Shown: positions 34,844 through 46,800 of the stretch, piece after piece
How positions within the stretch are numbered: position 1 is the first letter of the stretch
Layout of the letters: each line of letters starts with the position of its first letter
From: Sternotherus odoratus
Taxonomy: Eukaryota > Chordata > Testudines > Kinosternidae
DNA: 64,000 nucleotides
Direction: 5' to 3'
Assembly (NCBI GenBank): GCA_032164245.1
Contig: JAVMKO010000001.1
Location: 248,567,644 to 248,631,643 of the forward strand
The notes under the pieces: model-generated
Told to the model about the DNA's origin: nothing
The model's database searches: none
Seen by the model: only the letters and a program-made list of their open reading frames with translations
Program-made: the position numbers and the translations under genes

Positions 34844-37800
34844 CTCGCTCCCCGCCGCGCGGGCGGGCTGCCGGGAGCGTCCCGGTTCCCCCCTCCCCGC
34901 CGCGGGCGGGCTCCCGGCAGGGACAGGACGGGTCGCGCCCGCAATGGCCGGGGCTCCCCCCGTGACAGGCCGCGGCACGGAGCCGCCGGGCCCAACCGCC
35001 CCGGGATCCTCCCGAGCCAGCCCTGCTACCGCACAGCGGGGGCTGTTCCCCCCCCCGGGGAGGGGTGAGTGCAGGGCCCGGCCCGGGCGGCGGGCTCGGG
35101 GGGGGGGGGGGGAACGGCCCCCGCTGCGCGGTAGCAGGGCTGGCTCGGGAGGATCCCGGGGCGGTTGGGCCCGGCGGCTCCGTGCCGCGGCCTGTCACGG
35201 GGGGAGCCCCGGCCATTGCGGGCGCGACCCGTCCTGTCCCTGCCGGGAGCCCGCCCGCGGCGGGGAGGGGGGAACCGGGACGCTCCCGGCAGCCCGCCCG
35301 CGCGGCGGGGACGGGAGAGCGAGGCTTTTTTTTTTTTTTTTTTTTTTGTCCGGCGGGGAGGGGAGGAACCGGGGCGCACATTTTTTTTTTGGTCCGGCGG
35401 GGAGGAGGGAACCTCGGCAGTCCGCCCGCGGCGGGGAAGGGGGAACCTCGGCAGGGGGGAACCTCGGCAGCCCGCCCGCGGCGGGGAAGGGGGAACCTCG
35501 GCAGGGGGGAACCTCGGCAGCCCGCCCGCGGCGGGGAAGGGGAAACCTCGGCAGCCCGCCCGCGGCGGGGAAGGGGGAACCTCGGCAGGGGGAACTCGGC
35601 AGGGGGAACCTCGGCAGGGGGGACTCGGCTTATACTCGAGTCAATAACTTTTCCAGCTTTTTGTGCTAAAATTAGGTGCATCGGCTTATATTCGGGTCGG
35701 CCTATATTCGAGTATATACGGTAATTACCCAAGCTTTCAAGCAGTCAGCTCAAGAGAGAGAAAGTCAAACAGTCAGAAATAGGATTAGCAAAGAACAGTA
35801 GGATGTAGATGAGTTTTCTTTTCCCAGAGATGGAGAAAGGACATAAGGCCAGCATTGCTACTTCAGAAAAGCCTACCGTTCACTAAGAAGGAAGCAGTAC
35901 TGTCAATGACTTGAAGTAGTTATTTGATTGAGAAAATACCATAATTACTGATAGTCAGATTATGAGAAGAGTAGGAGTTTTCAGAAGTGTGTGACACCTA
36001 GCAAGCATTTTGCTCCAATTGCGGGTGTGCCGGTTTATTTATTTATTTATTTATTAAATCTGGAGCTTAGTCTCTCAAATTTTGGAGGCCTGGATTTTCT
36101 GCAGGACATAGACTGGGGGAGAGTTTGACTGAATTTAAAGAGTCTGAACTGCTGTAGCCACCAAGGAAAATGGTGGCTGGAAAAAGTATTCCTATATTTA
36201 GAGTTGTTAACAGATACATACTTTGAAGTCTGCCCAAAGGCTATCGGTTGGGACCCATATGAGTACTGAAACAGTTTAAGAGATTTTTTTTATGTTTTCA
36301 ACACATTTTCGTTAAGTCTAGAAGATATTCACAGGACTTAAAATGTCATACCCAATGGCAGATTTTTCCCCTACTCAAAAATATACAATAAACTCCCAGT
36401 ACATGTTCTCTATTCTTGCAAATTGTCTGATATATTTGTATAGACATATTATACTGTTGGTTCCATTACTAAAAGACACATACCAGAAAACCCAGCTTTA
36501 GGGTGTTAAAAGTTAAATCTACATAAGGTGGCTCTGCTTTGTTCTTTTAAGACAGTTCTCAAGCAGCATGAATTAGAAAGTTTCTCAGGCTAGAGCATTA
36601 CAAATATGGACCTCTTGGATAAAAGACAGATGATGTGTTCTAGATTCTCAGAGACTAAGACGCGATAAATCGACCACCAGCGGCTCCCTCATCAACTCCG
36701 GAAGTCCAGCTCGTGAAGAGGCGCGAGCTGGAGTCGACGGGGGACCGCGCCGCTGACCGCCACTGCCGTGAGGATGGGAGGTAAGTCGGCTGTAGAGTGA
36801 TTTTAGCAGGAGTCAGTGTTAAAGCAGTGCTGAAACTTTAACTCAGACATCAGTTTCAGGTGTTTCAACAACAACAACAAAAAACTCAACACACCCCCCT
36901 CTCCCTAAAGACATCTAATATTTTAAGAGACAAAGTAAAATACTCTGCCTCAGTTTCTGAAAGATTTTGTAATTTTTATTATTTGTTTATTATTTTATTT
37001 ATTATTTATATTTATCTCAAATATTATTTGAGACTACTGAGAGACTACCCTACTATGTTTAAGACCAGTGAGCTATAGCTCACGAAAGCTTATGCTGAAA
37101 TAAACTAGTTAGTCTCTAAGGTGCTACAAGTATTCCTCGCTTTCATTCCAATTAGGCTCCACCAGCTGGTCAAAACTCATCACACTGATTTCAGTTATCA
37201 CAAACTTCAACTTAACTTAGTGTTTCTTCACACTTCAAGAGGGCACACTTCAATTATTATCTCTACATGAAAGACTCGAGCAACTACCTACAAGAAAATT
37301 GCATTATGGCAAAAATTCTTATTCTGCCCAGCTGATAAGAATCAAGGTCGCACAGTCTCAGCGTACTCAAGTGGAGAAGAAAAGGAAGTGCAAGATACCC
37401 AAATCAAAACCTAGAATGGCTTTAAAGGCAACCAAAAAGAGTGTGTGGATTGCTCAGCTCCAAACCACCAACTCAGACAAAATCCCTCTGCCTAGGGCTC
37501 TAGATACCCACTTTGCCTTTTAAGAAGTTATTTTTATAATGCCCAAGAATATGTGAGGTGCTTTGCAGAACAGACACAGTTCCTGTCTGAAAGAGCTTAC
37601 CATATAAATTCAGACATGATACAATGAGTATAATACTAACGGTAAGGGCAGAAAGGACAAGGGCATCTCCCTCTCACCGCTCTCCTTGGGCCTACCTGTT
37701 CCCAACCCTCAACACGGTTATCACAGCCCTAGAGCTGCAAGTTTATCCTGGTGCTCTCCTCTCATCTCCCATGCCAAAACAGCTCTACTGCAGAGTACTG

Positions 37801-40800
37801 CTTAGTTTGCCCACCCCTGAACTATAGCCCGCGGGCCACATCCGGCCTGCAGGCCCTTCCTGTCCGGCCCTTGAGCTCTCGGCAGGGGAGACTACCCCCA
37901 TCCCCTCCCCCACCTTCCTTACTCCCCCAAAGCCTCAATGCACTGCGCAAGCAATGCTCTGGGAGAAGTGGGGGCAGCGCATTCCTGTGGATCAGCGTGG
38001 CAGCGTGTCTGGCCAGAGCCAGACACGCTGCTCTGAGCAGCATAGTAAGAGGGCCAGGGAACTGGATAAGGGGGGCCCAGGAACAGGGAAGGAGGGGATT
38101 AGATATGCGTGGGAGTCCGGGGGGGGGGGGGGGGGGGGCTGTCCGGGGACAGGGGTCAGGACAGTCAGGTGGGTTGGTGGGAGAGTCTCGGGGGGAGGCG
38201 GTCAGGGAACAAGGAGGGGGTGCATGGGTCAGATTCTGAGGGGGCAGTGAAGGGAGGGGGGGTTGGATGGGGGTGGGGTCCTGGAGAAGTGGTTAGGGTG
38301 CGGGGGGATCTCAAGAGGCGGCGGTCAGGGGACAAGCAGCAAGGGGGCTGGATGGGTTGAGGGTTCTGAGGGGGGCAGTCAGGGGGCAGGAAGTAGGAGG
38401 GGGCAGATAAGGGGCGGGGGGCCAGGCTTCCCTACCCGGCCCTCTACACAGTTTTGCAACCCCAACGTGGCCCTCGGGCCAAAAAGTTTGCCAACCCCAA
38501 CTTAGTTCCTCCATACACCCTTTCACAACAGCTTAGTCACCCACAGTATTGCACCGAACACTGTAGCACCAGTGTAAGTAGATGTAAAAGGCAATACACC
38601 CCTCTTTCTACAGAAGCCCTTCAGGCTTTGGAACTACAGGACAGGTCTACATGCCAATTAAAAACACCTGGCTGGCCCATGCGAGCTGACTTGGGCCTGC
38701 AGGGCTCGGGCTGTTTAATTTCCGAGTAGATGCTGAATCACAGACTGCCTGTGAAGTGGAAGGGTCCAGGAGCCTGGACTCCAACCTCAGCCTGAACAGT
38801 TACACCAAAGTGAAACAGCCCCTTTGCCTGAGCCAACTGGTACAGGCCAGCTGCAGGTGTCCAACTGCAGCATAGACACATCCATAGACAAATCTCTGCT
38901 TGTATTAAGGTAAAGATTCAGGCGTAACTCTGAGTAAAACTCTGCTTGTATTAATGAAAAGGGGCAAAGTTAATGACAGTCATACTGACCACCTGATTTT
39001 TGATCACTGAAAACCTTCAAAAAATTCTCGAATACACTTTTCAAAAGCGAGTATTTGGGTTTTTATTAATTTAAACCCAAATTTTTCATGTCCCAGATCT
39101 GCTTGCTCCCCTCCCACAGGAGTCCCTGCTGGATGGTTCAGCATACCTGTACAGAGGGAGAACAAAGAGGATAACTGCTGATTGGTGGCTGTTGGTTGGG
39201 GGGAAGGGGGGAAGGGAAGGGGTAGGTAGCCTGGTCCTGATTGCAACAGGACTGCCTCCCCCACACTGCAACTGCAACTTGTCTCGCCCTTCATTTCCTG
39301 GAAATGTATCAGTGTTTATTTCAAAAATGTCCTGAACCCATCACACCCCTGCACCCTTCCTGCCTGCCCCCCCCCCCGAGGTTGGGGTGGGGACTTCAGG
39401 GAAGGGGTTGGAATGGAGACAGGGAAGAGGTGGGAAGAGGCAGGGCCATATGGAAGGGGTGGAGTGGGGGCAGGACCGGGGGCAGCAAAAAGGGGGGGTG
39501 TCAGTGATGCGGCCCTCGGGCCAATGTACGAGCCTCCTGTGGCCCTCGTGGTCATTTGAATTTGAGATTGCTGGCTTAAAACACTTTTCAAGTATAGCAT
39601 GGATTCGCAAAAAGCATCCAAGAGTTAACTGCATGGCAATTTTTTTGCAAGCAGTCATCTGAAGAAAGGCTATATTAAGAATGCCTAAATTACTGCAGCA
39701 CTTAGGTTTTAAGTCAAGTCTGACAACTTGTTTGCTGTATCTACATAAAATTGCGTTGAATGACAAGCAGCCTTTAACTCCTAAAGTTTAGGAAAGGTTT
39801 CATAAGAAGTTTGGAGATTATGAATATATAAAGAGATGAGCAAACAGTCTTTTTCTAGTGGCAGGTAAAAACATCCACACTTTATAAATGAAGTCATTTG
39901 CACTTCAGTAAAAGCTGTATTAGATTTTGCTAGCTTCTGATATTTACATGTCTGTTTAGAAGTCTTCTGTTGGCTGAAGGGCACCTTGAAAAAAAACAAT
40001 TCTGTATGAAAAAAGCTAGTCATTATGACTGTCATAGGAACACAAGACAAAAGAGCAGAAATGTTTTCAACACCAGAAATATTCAAAGAAATAATTTACA
40101 CTTTAAAAGCTTACCTTTGTTGAAAGCACTTTAAATGTACTTTGCTCTGGTACTATGGAATGCAGAAGAACAAGGTTTAAGTTGCAGTCTTCTCCTGATG
40201 GAAGTCTCAACAATGCGTTCAACTGTTAACAGATAAACATATCTTTGTGATGACCATAGAGTACATTAGCTGCAATTTTCCATCCTATCATTAATTTTAA
40301 TCCTCCACTGACAACTTTCAGTGATTAATTTAATGACCCTTCACTTGGAATGTTTTAATGAAATGTCAAGCACAAGACAGGAATTTCAAACTGTACTACT
40401 TCTTACTGCATTATTCAACAGTGGATTTCAAAGTGCACTAGAAAATAAATAGGAGATGGTTGTTCCTACCCACCAACTAGCTACTCAAAAAGCCTGTTAT
40501 CTCATCAGTTTGATCTGCATTCTTTAGGAAAGTGTTGCATGACAATAAGAAGATAGCAAAACATTAACAGTGGAACACAGAAAGATTATGCAGCTTCCCT
40601 CTTCCCATATACTTTAAACATTTACTTCTGAAGCAAGATGTGCGCATGTAATCTTGACCATTTAAAGCAGATACTAACTGAACATGTATGGTTTTGTTCA
40701 CCAAGAATGAACAGCTAAGCAACAGAAACCCATATCTGCTGTCAGAATAAGAGAAACCAAGATTGATATGGTGCCAGTAATATACTGAACACAAACATAC

Positions 40801-43800
40801 TGATGCTAGATAGCAATGCTTCATTTAAACTGGTCACCTCATGTCATGATTGTCAGAATAGATCTGAGGATACCAAAAATATGGGAAGTAAAACACCAAT
40901 ATGCACTTTATACCATGTTCTCCCTTAACATTCTTGTAGAAAGTTGTACTTTATTCTGTCTTTTTCATGGTAATTGAATGGACTGACTGATGAGATACAG
41001 AGTGTCTGTGTCAGCAAATAGATGTCCTGAAAGACAGAGATGCATATCAACTAAGAAGTTATTTTTCAGTGAACTAATAATCTAATCACCTCTTTTTCAG
41101 AAAATTGTACACTGATGTCATCCTTCTGTGCGTTCTTGATCATGAGAGTTACGATTACTTGAGATTCTGTTTGGTACCAGTCATACCTTTAAAAAGAGAA
41201 GGACATCAAAACTAAGTTTTCTTGCATGTGATTCAAAAACATGTAAGAGAACTTCAGTGTAATAAAACTCAAGTACTGTTGAGCACAGAAACATTACAGG
41301 ATTTGTGTTAATTGTTTTGAATTTACACAGCACAAAGGGCTGAGGTTAAGCAGGCAGAATTAAGTTATCAGTAGATTTCCCCTTCTTCCCCAATAGTTAA
41401 CTCAATGCACTTGAGCAAACAAGAACTGCCAGTGGAACGGAAAATATTTACAACTACTCTATTAAGAAGCAAAAATGTAAATAACTAATTTACATAATTA
41501 AGTCTTCAAAAATCTACTTATTGCCAAGCATCACAATACTATTTTGTGCTTCTATAGTGTTTTTCATTCAAGGATCTAAAAGCACCTTATGAATACGATA
41601 TACCAACACACGTGGGCAAGTCTTCGAATTCTAACTTTGATCTAGAACTAGCAACAGAACCCAGGAGAACTAGAGTTCATTCCCTGCTCTAGAGATGCTA
41701 GATAATGCTTCCTCCCTTGAAGTGTTAATTGAGGCTGAATTTCAAGTAAACTGTTTGAAGCAAAGTGCTTCTTAAAAGACCTGCTGCCACCTTTTGCATC
41801 CACTGAAGCATTTAGAGCAGGGATCTTAAACTCAAATGACCACGAGGGCGACATGAGGACTAACTATTTAGATAACACTTTCTTAGCCAGAATAGTACAT
41901 TAGCCCAAGGGCCGCATCACACCCACCCACCCCCACACACATACACAGCTTCCCTCCAGCTCCACCCCCACTCCTCCCTCTCCATGAGTCCCCACCCCTT
42001 CCCTGCCCCCATTCCAAACCCGTACCCCAGAAAGTGTGCTGCACACCCTCCCCTTCCCAGAGTGCAGTTTCTGGGCATTTGCACTAGCAGGGGGTGCAGC
42101 AGCCAGCACTGACAAGCCCCACTGTCCCTACTACCCCTCACCCCGCTCCCAGGGACCACAGACAACAACCCTCCCTCCATGAAGTGCAGGGTTGAGACAT
42201 TGCCCAGGAGCCCCCAGGCATTACGTGTGCTGGGGGGCTGCTCCCACCGCCCCAGGAGAGTGGGGCAGACTTAAAGGTGAAGAAAGCCAGAAGCTCAAAG
42301 GGGGTGGTAAGTGCAGCAGGATTAACACCGGGAACCCTCCCTGCACCAGACCGTTTCTTTACATGGGGGTTCTTTTTGGTCTGCTCCTACCACTTCAGCT
42401 GGGGCAGCTGGTAGCATGGACGGGGGGCATTCTGGGATTAGTAGTACAGCTAGCAGGGCAGGTCCCAGGGCCCCAGTGGCGCACAGCAGCATGCAAACTA
42501 CAACTCCCAGCACACCTGAGAGAGGGAGAGCACATGGCCCCGAGTTGCCATGGGTGCTCCTCCAAATACCTCCCCCAAAGCTCCCATTGGCCGTGATTGC
42601 CAGTTCCTGACCAATGGGAGCTGTGGGGAGTGGTGCCTTGAAGCTGAGACTAACACAGAAGCTATGTTTAACAGCCCTCTTAGAATTGGTATGCTAATGC
42701 ATTTTTTTCCTTTTTCTTTCTTTCTGTGTATATAAATGCATTTAACTTCTGTTCCATTCTATGCATCCGATGAAGTGAGCTACAGCCCACGAAAGCTTGT
42801 GCTGAAATAAACTAGTTAGTCTCTAAGGCGCTACAAGTATTCCTGGCTTTCTTTACAGAAGCTACATGCTGCCCCTCCCTGGGGGGTGAGGGGGGAGGGG
42901 GAAGCTGACTGGGGAGAAGGGCGGATGCAGGTAAGAGTGTTTGAGACCCCTGATTTAGAGGAAGAACAATCTTATGTAGCAAGAGCTCTGCTGGGTGGCT
43001 TGAGTGGAGGAAAGTAAAACAAAAGGGACAGAGGACTGAGTGCAATTGGCTGCACAGAACTAACTCCAAAGGAGGGCAAATTAAGGTAAAATTTTTGAGG
43101 CTTAGACAAACAGATAGCATTCCTTTAAAACTGCAATCCTTTTACTTCTAGTGCTGTTTTTTCACCATTCGAATGTCTATTTAGCCTCTTCAGAATTGAA
43201 GTCATTTTTGAGACAATAGGTCATGAGCATGGGCAGCTGGTGAACCGTACATTGGGAAGGCCCGGGTGGTGAGGGGAGGGGAGGAGGTTGAGGGAAGAGA
43301 CCTCCGGTCCCTCCCCTTCTGCCTGACGCCCTGTCCCCTCCCTTTCTGCTCCCCCTCCCCTGAAGGAGCCCAGAGCACCTTGACCACAGCCACTAGCCGG
43401 GGTGCTGGTCAGTGCGGTCCCAGTACCCCCAGTCCTGGGCGATGCTGCCCCACGTCGGCAACAGACCGGCTCTCCCCAGCCCCAGGCAGAACAAGGCTGG
43501 GCCATGGAAGAGTGCCGAAAACTGCAGGAGGCAGCCTGGGGGCAGGGCCACACCAAGCTGTTTGGGGAGGCACAGCCTCCCCAGCCTATGATACCCATAA
43601 TCTGTGGTCTGACAAACTTTAAATGCAAAGAGTATGACCCAAAACCATTTTTTTACAAGCGCTATATAGCAATCAGTCATCAATTACCACACAAGTAGCT
43701 AAGCTTACCAGTTTCACCCTATACTTAATATTAGGGAAAAAGTATTGGTCAACTATTACTACAGAGTTCACTTTTTCATCAATTTATACTGTATGAATCA

Positions 43801-46800
43801 TATAGAAATCTCTCTGTTCTGATGCCTAAGCAATATCTAAGGTATGTTTTGCCCCAGTTGAACATTAGTTGGGATACCTAATCCCAAATCCCTAGATATG
43901 TTCTGTGAGCTGAGCATCTTCAGTGGAGAGTTCCTGGCCTGACAACAGCCTGTATACATGGACTTTTTAGGACATATTGAAAAGCCGATCTACCAATACA
44001 TTTTCTGAGAGGATGGGCTGGGGAGTTTAGTGTTGACATGCTAAATGAAGTCATTGCATCTGGGCTTCTGAAGCTTGTACTCGGAGGACAGGCACTCTCA
44101 GCATATCTAAATAAATTAATAAAATATCTTTTACGCCACCAGGTTAAACAGTTTGAAGTTTAGGATACATTGGGGCTCCTTACGGCTTGAAAGAAGATTT
44201 GGTATTTACACAAACCCAAACCATAAACACGATCAGCAAACATCTGATCCAGTGTAGAGAATTTAGTTTTAACTTGTGCTTTACAGAACAGACTACATTT
44301 ACCATTTGGAATAACAGCTTGCTAGAAATACACATGCTATATAAAATGATTGTTAAATAATTCAAATGTAATAAAGCTAAAAAAGACTTACTTGATTTTT
44401 GATGGTTGGGTTTGCTGCTGTATAGTCTGATTGTGGCACATGACATTTGAAAGACATTAAAAAGTTAATATAGTTCACTGTATCATGATGCACTTTTCAA
44501 AGAAACATTCTTAACCATATATATACACACATTGTACATTAACAACTAAATTGCCTTTTTTCTCCCCGATGCACAGTGCATTAACTAAGTTAAACATTTT
44601 GAAAACAAATCTCCTGGTTAGTCCCATAACCATTTTCATAGGACCAGCACAAAAGACCTTGAAATCTTTGGATGGAAGAAAAACAAAGAACTGGAATGCT
44701 CTGAAGTTGCAAGTGACCGGAATGTTGTGAAAGTGCTTTATAAATAGTAATTCAACTTCTCAATTCAGCCACCTTCTCAGGCAGCAAGTATTATACCCAT
44801 TTTGCAGGGAACGAAAGAGACAATGGTTAAATGGCTTACCTAAAATCACAAAGGAAATCTACAGGAGAGCTGGGAACGTAACCCAGAGTTCCTGACTTCC
44901 AATCTTTTGCTTTTAACCACGAGGCCATTGTCCTTGTGATAAACACTACTCCTGTCAGACTTTCCACATAGTACCTATATTCAATATGCATAAGTTGGGG
45001 GTAGTTTGAGAGCAACAGTCTCTAGGACCAACATTGCAAATTGGACAGCATTAGGTCTGGACTTAATATTAGCTGTGAATGGCTCACCAATTACCAAAGC
45101 AGTTTCTCCTCTCTGGGCGTTCACACCTCCAGATCATTCCTCCCTTTCTCCCCCAATTGAATTTACCTTGCTTTCTTGCCTGCATATTTATGCCTGCCTC
45201 TGGAGATTTCCACAACATTCATTTGATGAAGTGGGTCTTAACCCACAAAAGCTCATGATCCCTATAATCTGTTAAGTCTGTCTATAAGGTGCTACAAGAC
45301 TCTGTCGCTAGAGTGCATAAGTGTAATTGATTACTCTTGCAAGATTAATCATTATGTAATGGACAAAATTAGACTTGCTTTATTATAAAGCTTATGCACA
45401 TTGATATAACTGCTAGAACTGTGTGCTTGTTTAATCCTTTGTAAGAGTCTCTGTAAGTCTGACATCAACGAGGAGGAGTTTAGGCTAATGTTAACCCCCC
45501 ACAAAAAATGCTATAGAGTAGGAAGATTTAAGTTAGTTTTAGAGCCTGTTAATATGAAGCAACTAAGAAAAGTCTCAAAGCATGCTCTTGTTTAGTGCCA
45601 CAATTAAGAATAAGCAGCAAGTATGTTAAGAAAAAGCCTTACCATTTCAATCTGTGGTCCTGCTGTAGGGACAAAAACAAGTTGCATTTTTCAAACAAGA
45701 GCAACATGATTAATTTACTAGGTAAATTTGCTTCTTTCAGCTTTCTTCAACTATTCAGAGAGATTCTGTATTTGTATCAACACTAATTGTATCTACAGAT
45801 TTAATTTCAAGGTGTTCAATTTCAAAAGTCATGTGAAAGGACAACTGCAACACAAATGTATGTTCTGATTAACAGGATGATTGCACCTTCTGATCAATAG
45901 TTCCTAACAAGTGAAGATGTAACAGACTTCTGTTATGACATGAAGGTTTTGGCAAATCAGGACCTAAAGCTTTGGTTTAAGATCTTCTGCAGTACTTTGT
46001 ACCTTCTTATCCATACGTTAGATATTCCTGCTCAAGTTGGAAAGGTAATTCTGATAAGAACTCTAGTTTAATAGAGGAGAGTGATGACATTTAACAAATG
46101 AAGAGTTAAGGTTATTTGAGCAACCCTAACTGTGCAATACGATATTATCAGAATTTTTTTCCATATAGACCTTAAAAAAAAAACATTTTGCCAGCAATTC
46201 TAATTTAGAGATATTTAAGGTTGGTCCCCCTTTCAAGAAGTGAATAGCAAAGCAAAAATCATTGCTTTTTGCTTCTTCATAAGGGACAAAGTGCCTCAAA
46301 GACTTTTTAAAAACGCTGCTTTACTAACATTAAAAATACCATGTTTTGAATTCTATTTTTGCTAGAAAATCCTCTGGAGAATCAGTAAAATGACATCACA
46401 AAATGACTAACAGGGACAAGAACAAGCTCAACTTGGAAGAAAAGCTCATTGTGGCATATGACATGGCATCCTCTCCCTTCTGAGAATAGAAAAAACTCCA
46501 ACCACAGTCCTTCAAAGTGTTCCTCCAACAAAATCAAGATAGTCAAGACCGGATATTCTTGTTATTTCTTCAGCAAAAGAGAAAAGCGACTGAAAAAATC
46601 TTGAGGCCATCTTTATATGATCTAAATAGGGCCCTACCAAATTCATGCCTATGAAAAATGCATCACAATCTGAGAAATCTGGTCTCCTCCCCCCCCCCCC
46701 CCATAAAATCTGGTCTTTTGTGTGCTTTACCCCATTCTATACAGATTTCGAGGAGACCAGAATTTCTCAAATTGGGGGTCCTGCCCCAAAAAGGAGTTTC

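Noticed and set aside
34650..35732. Frames of 314 and 339 codons on both strands
   Set aside because: They run over the GC-rich hairpin and poly-A/T tracts of a MITE; the same peptide appears on both strands because the DNA is an inverted repeat.
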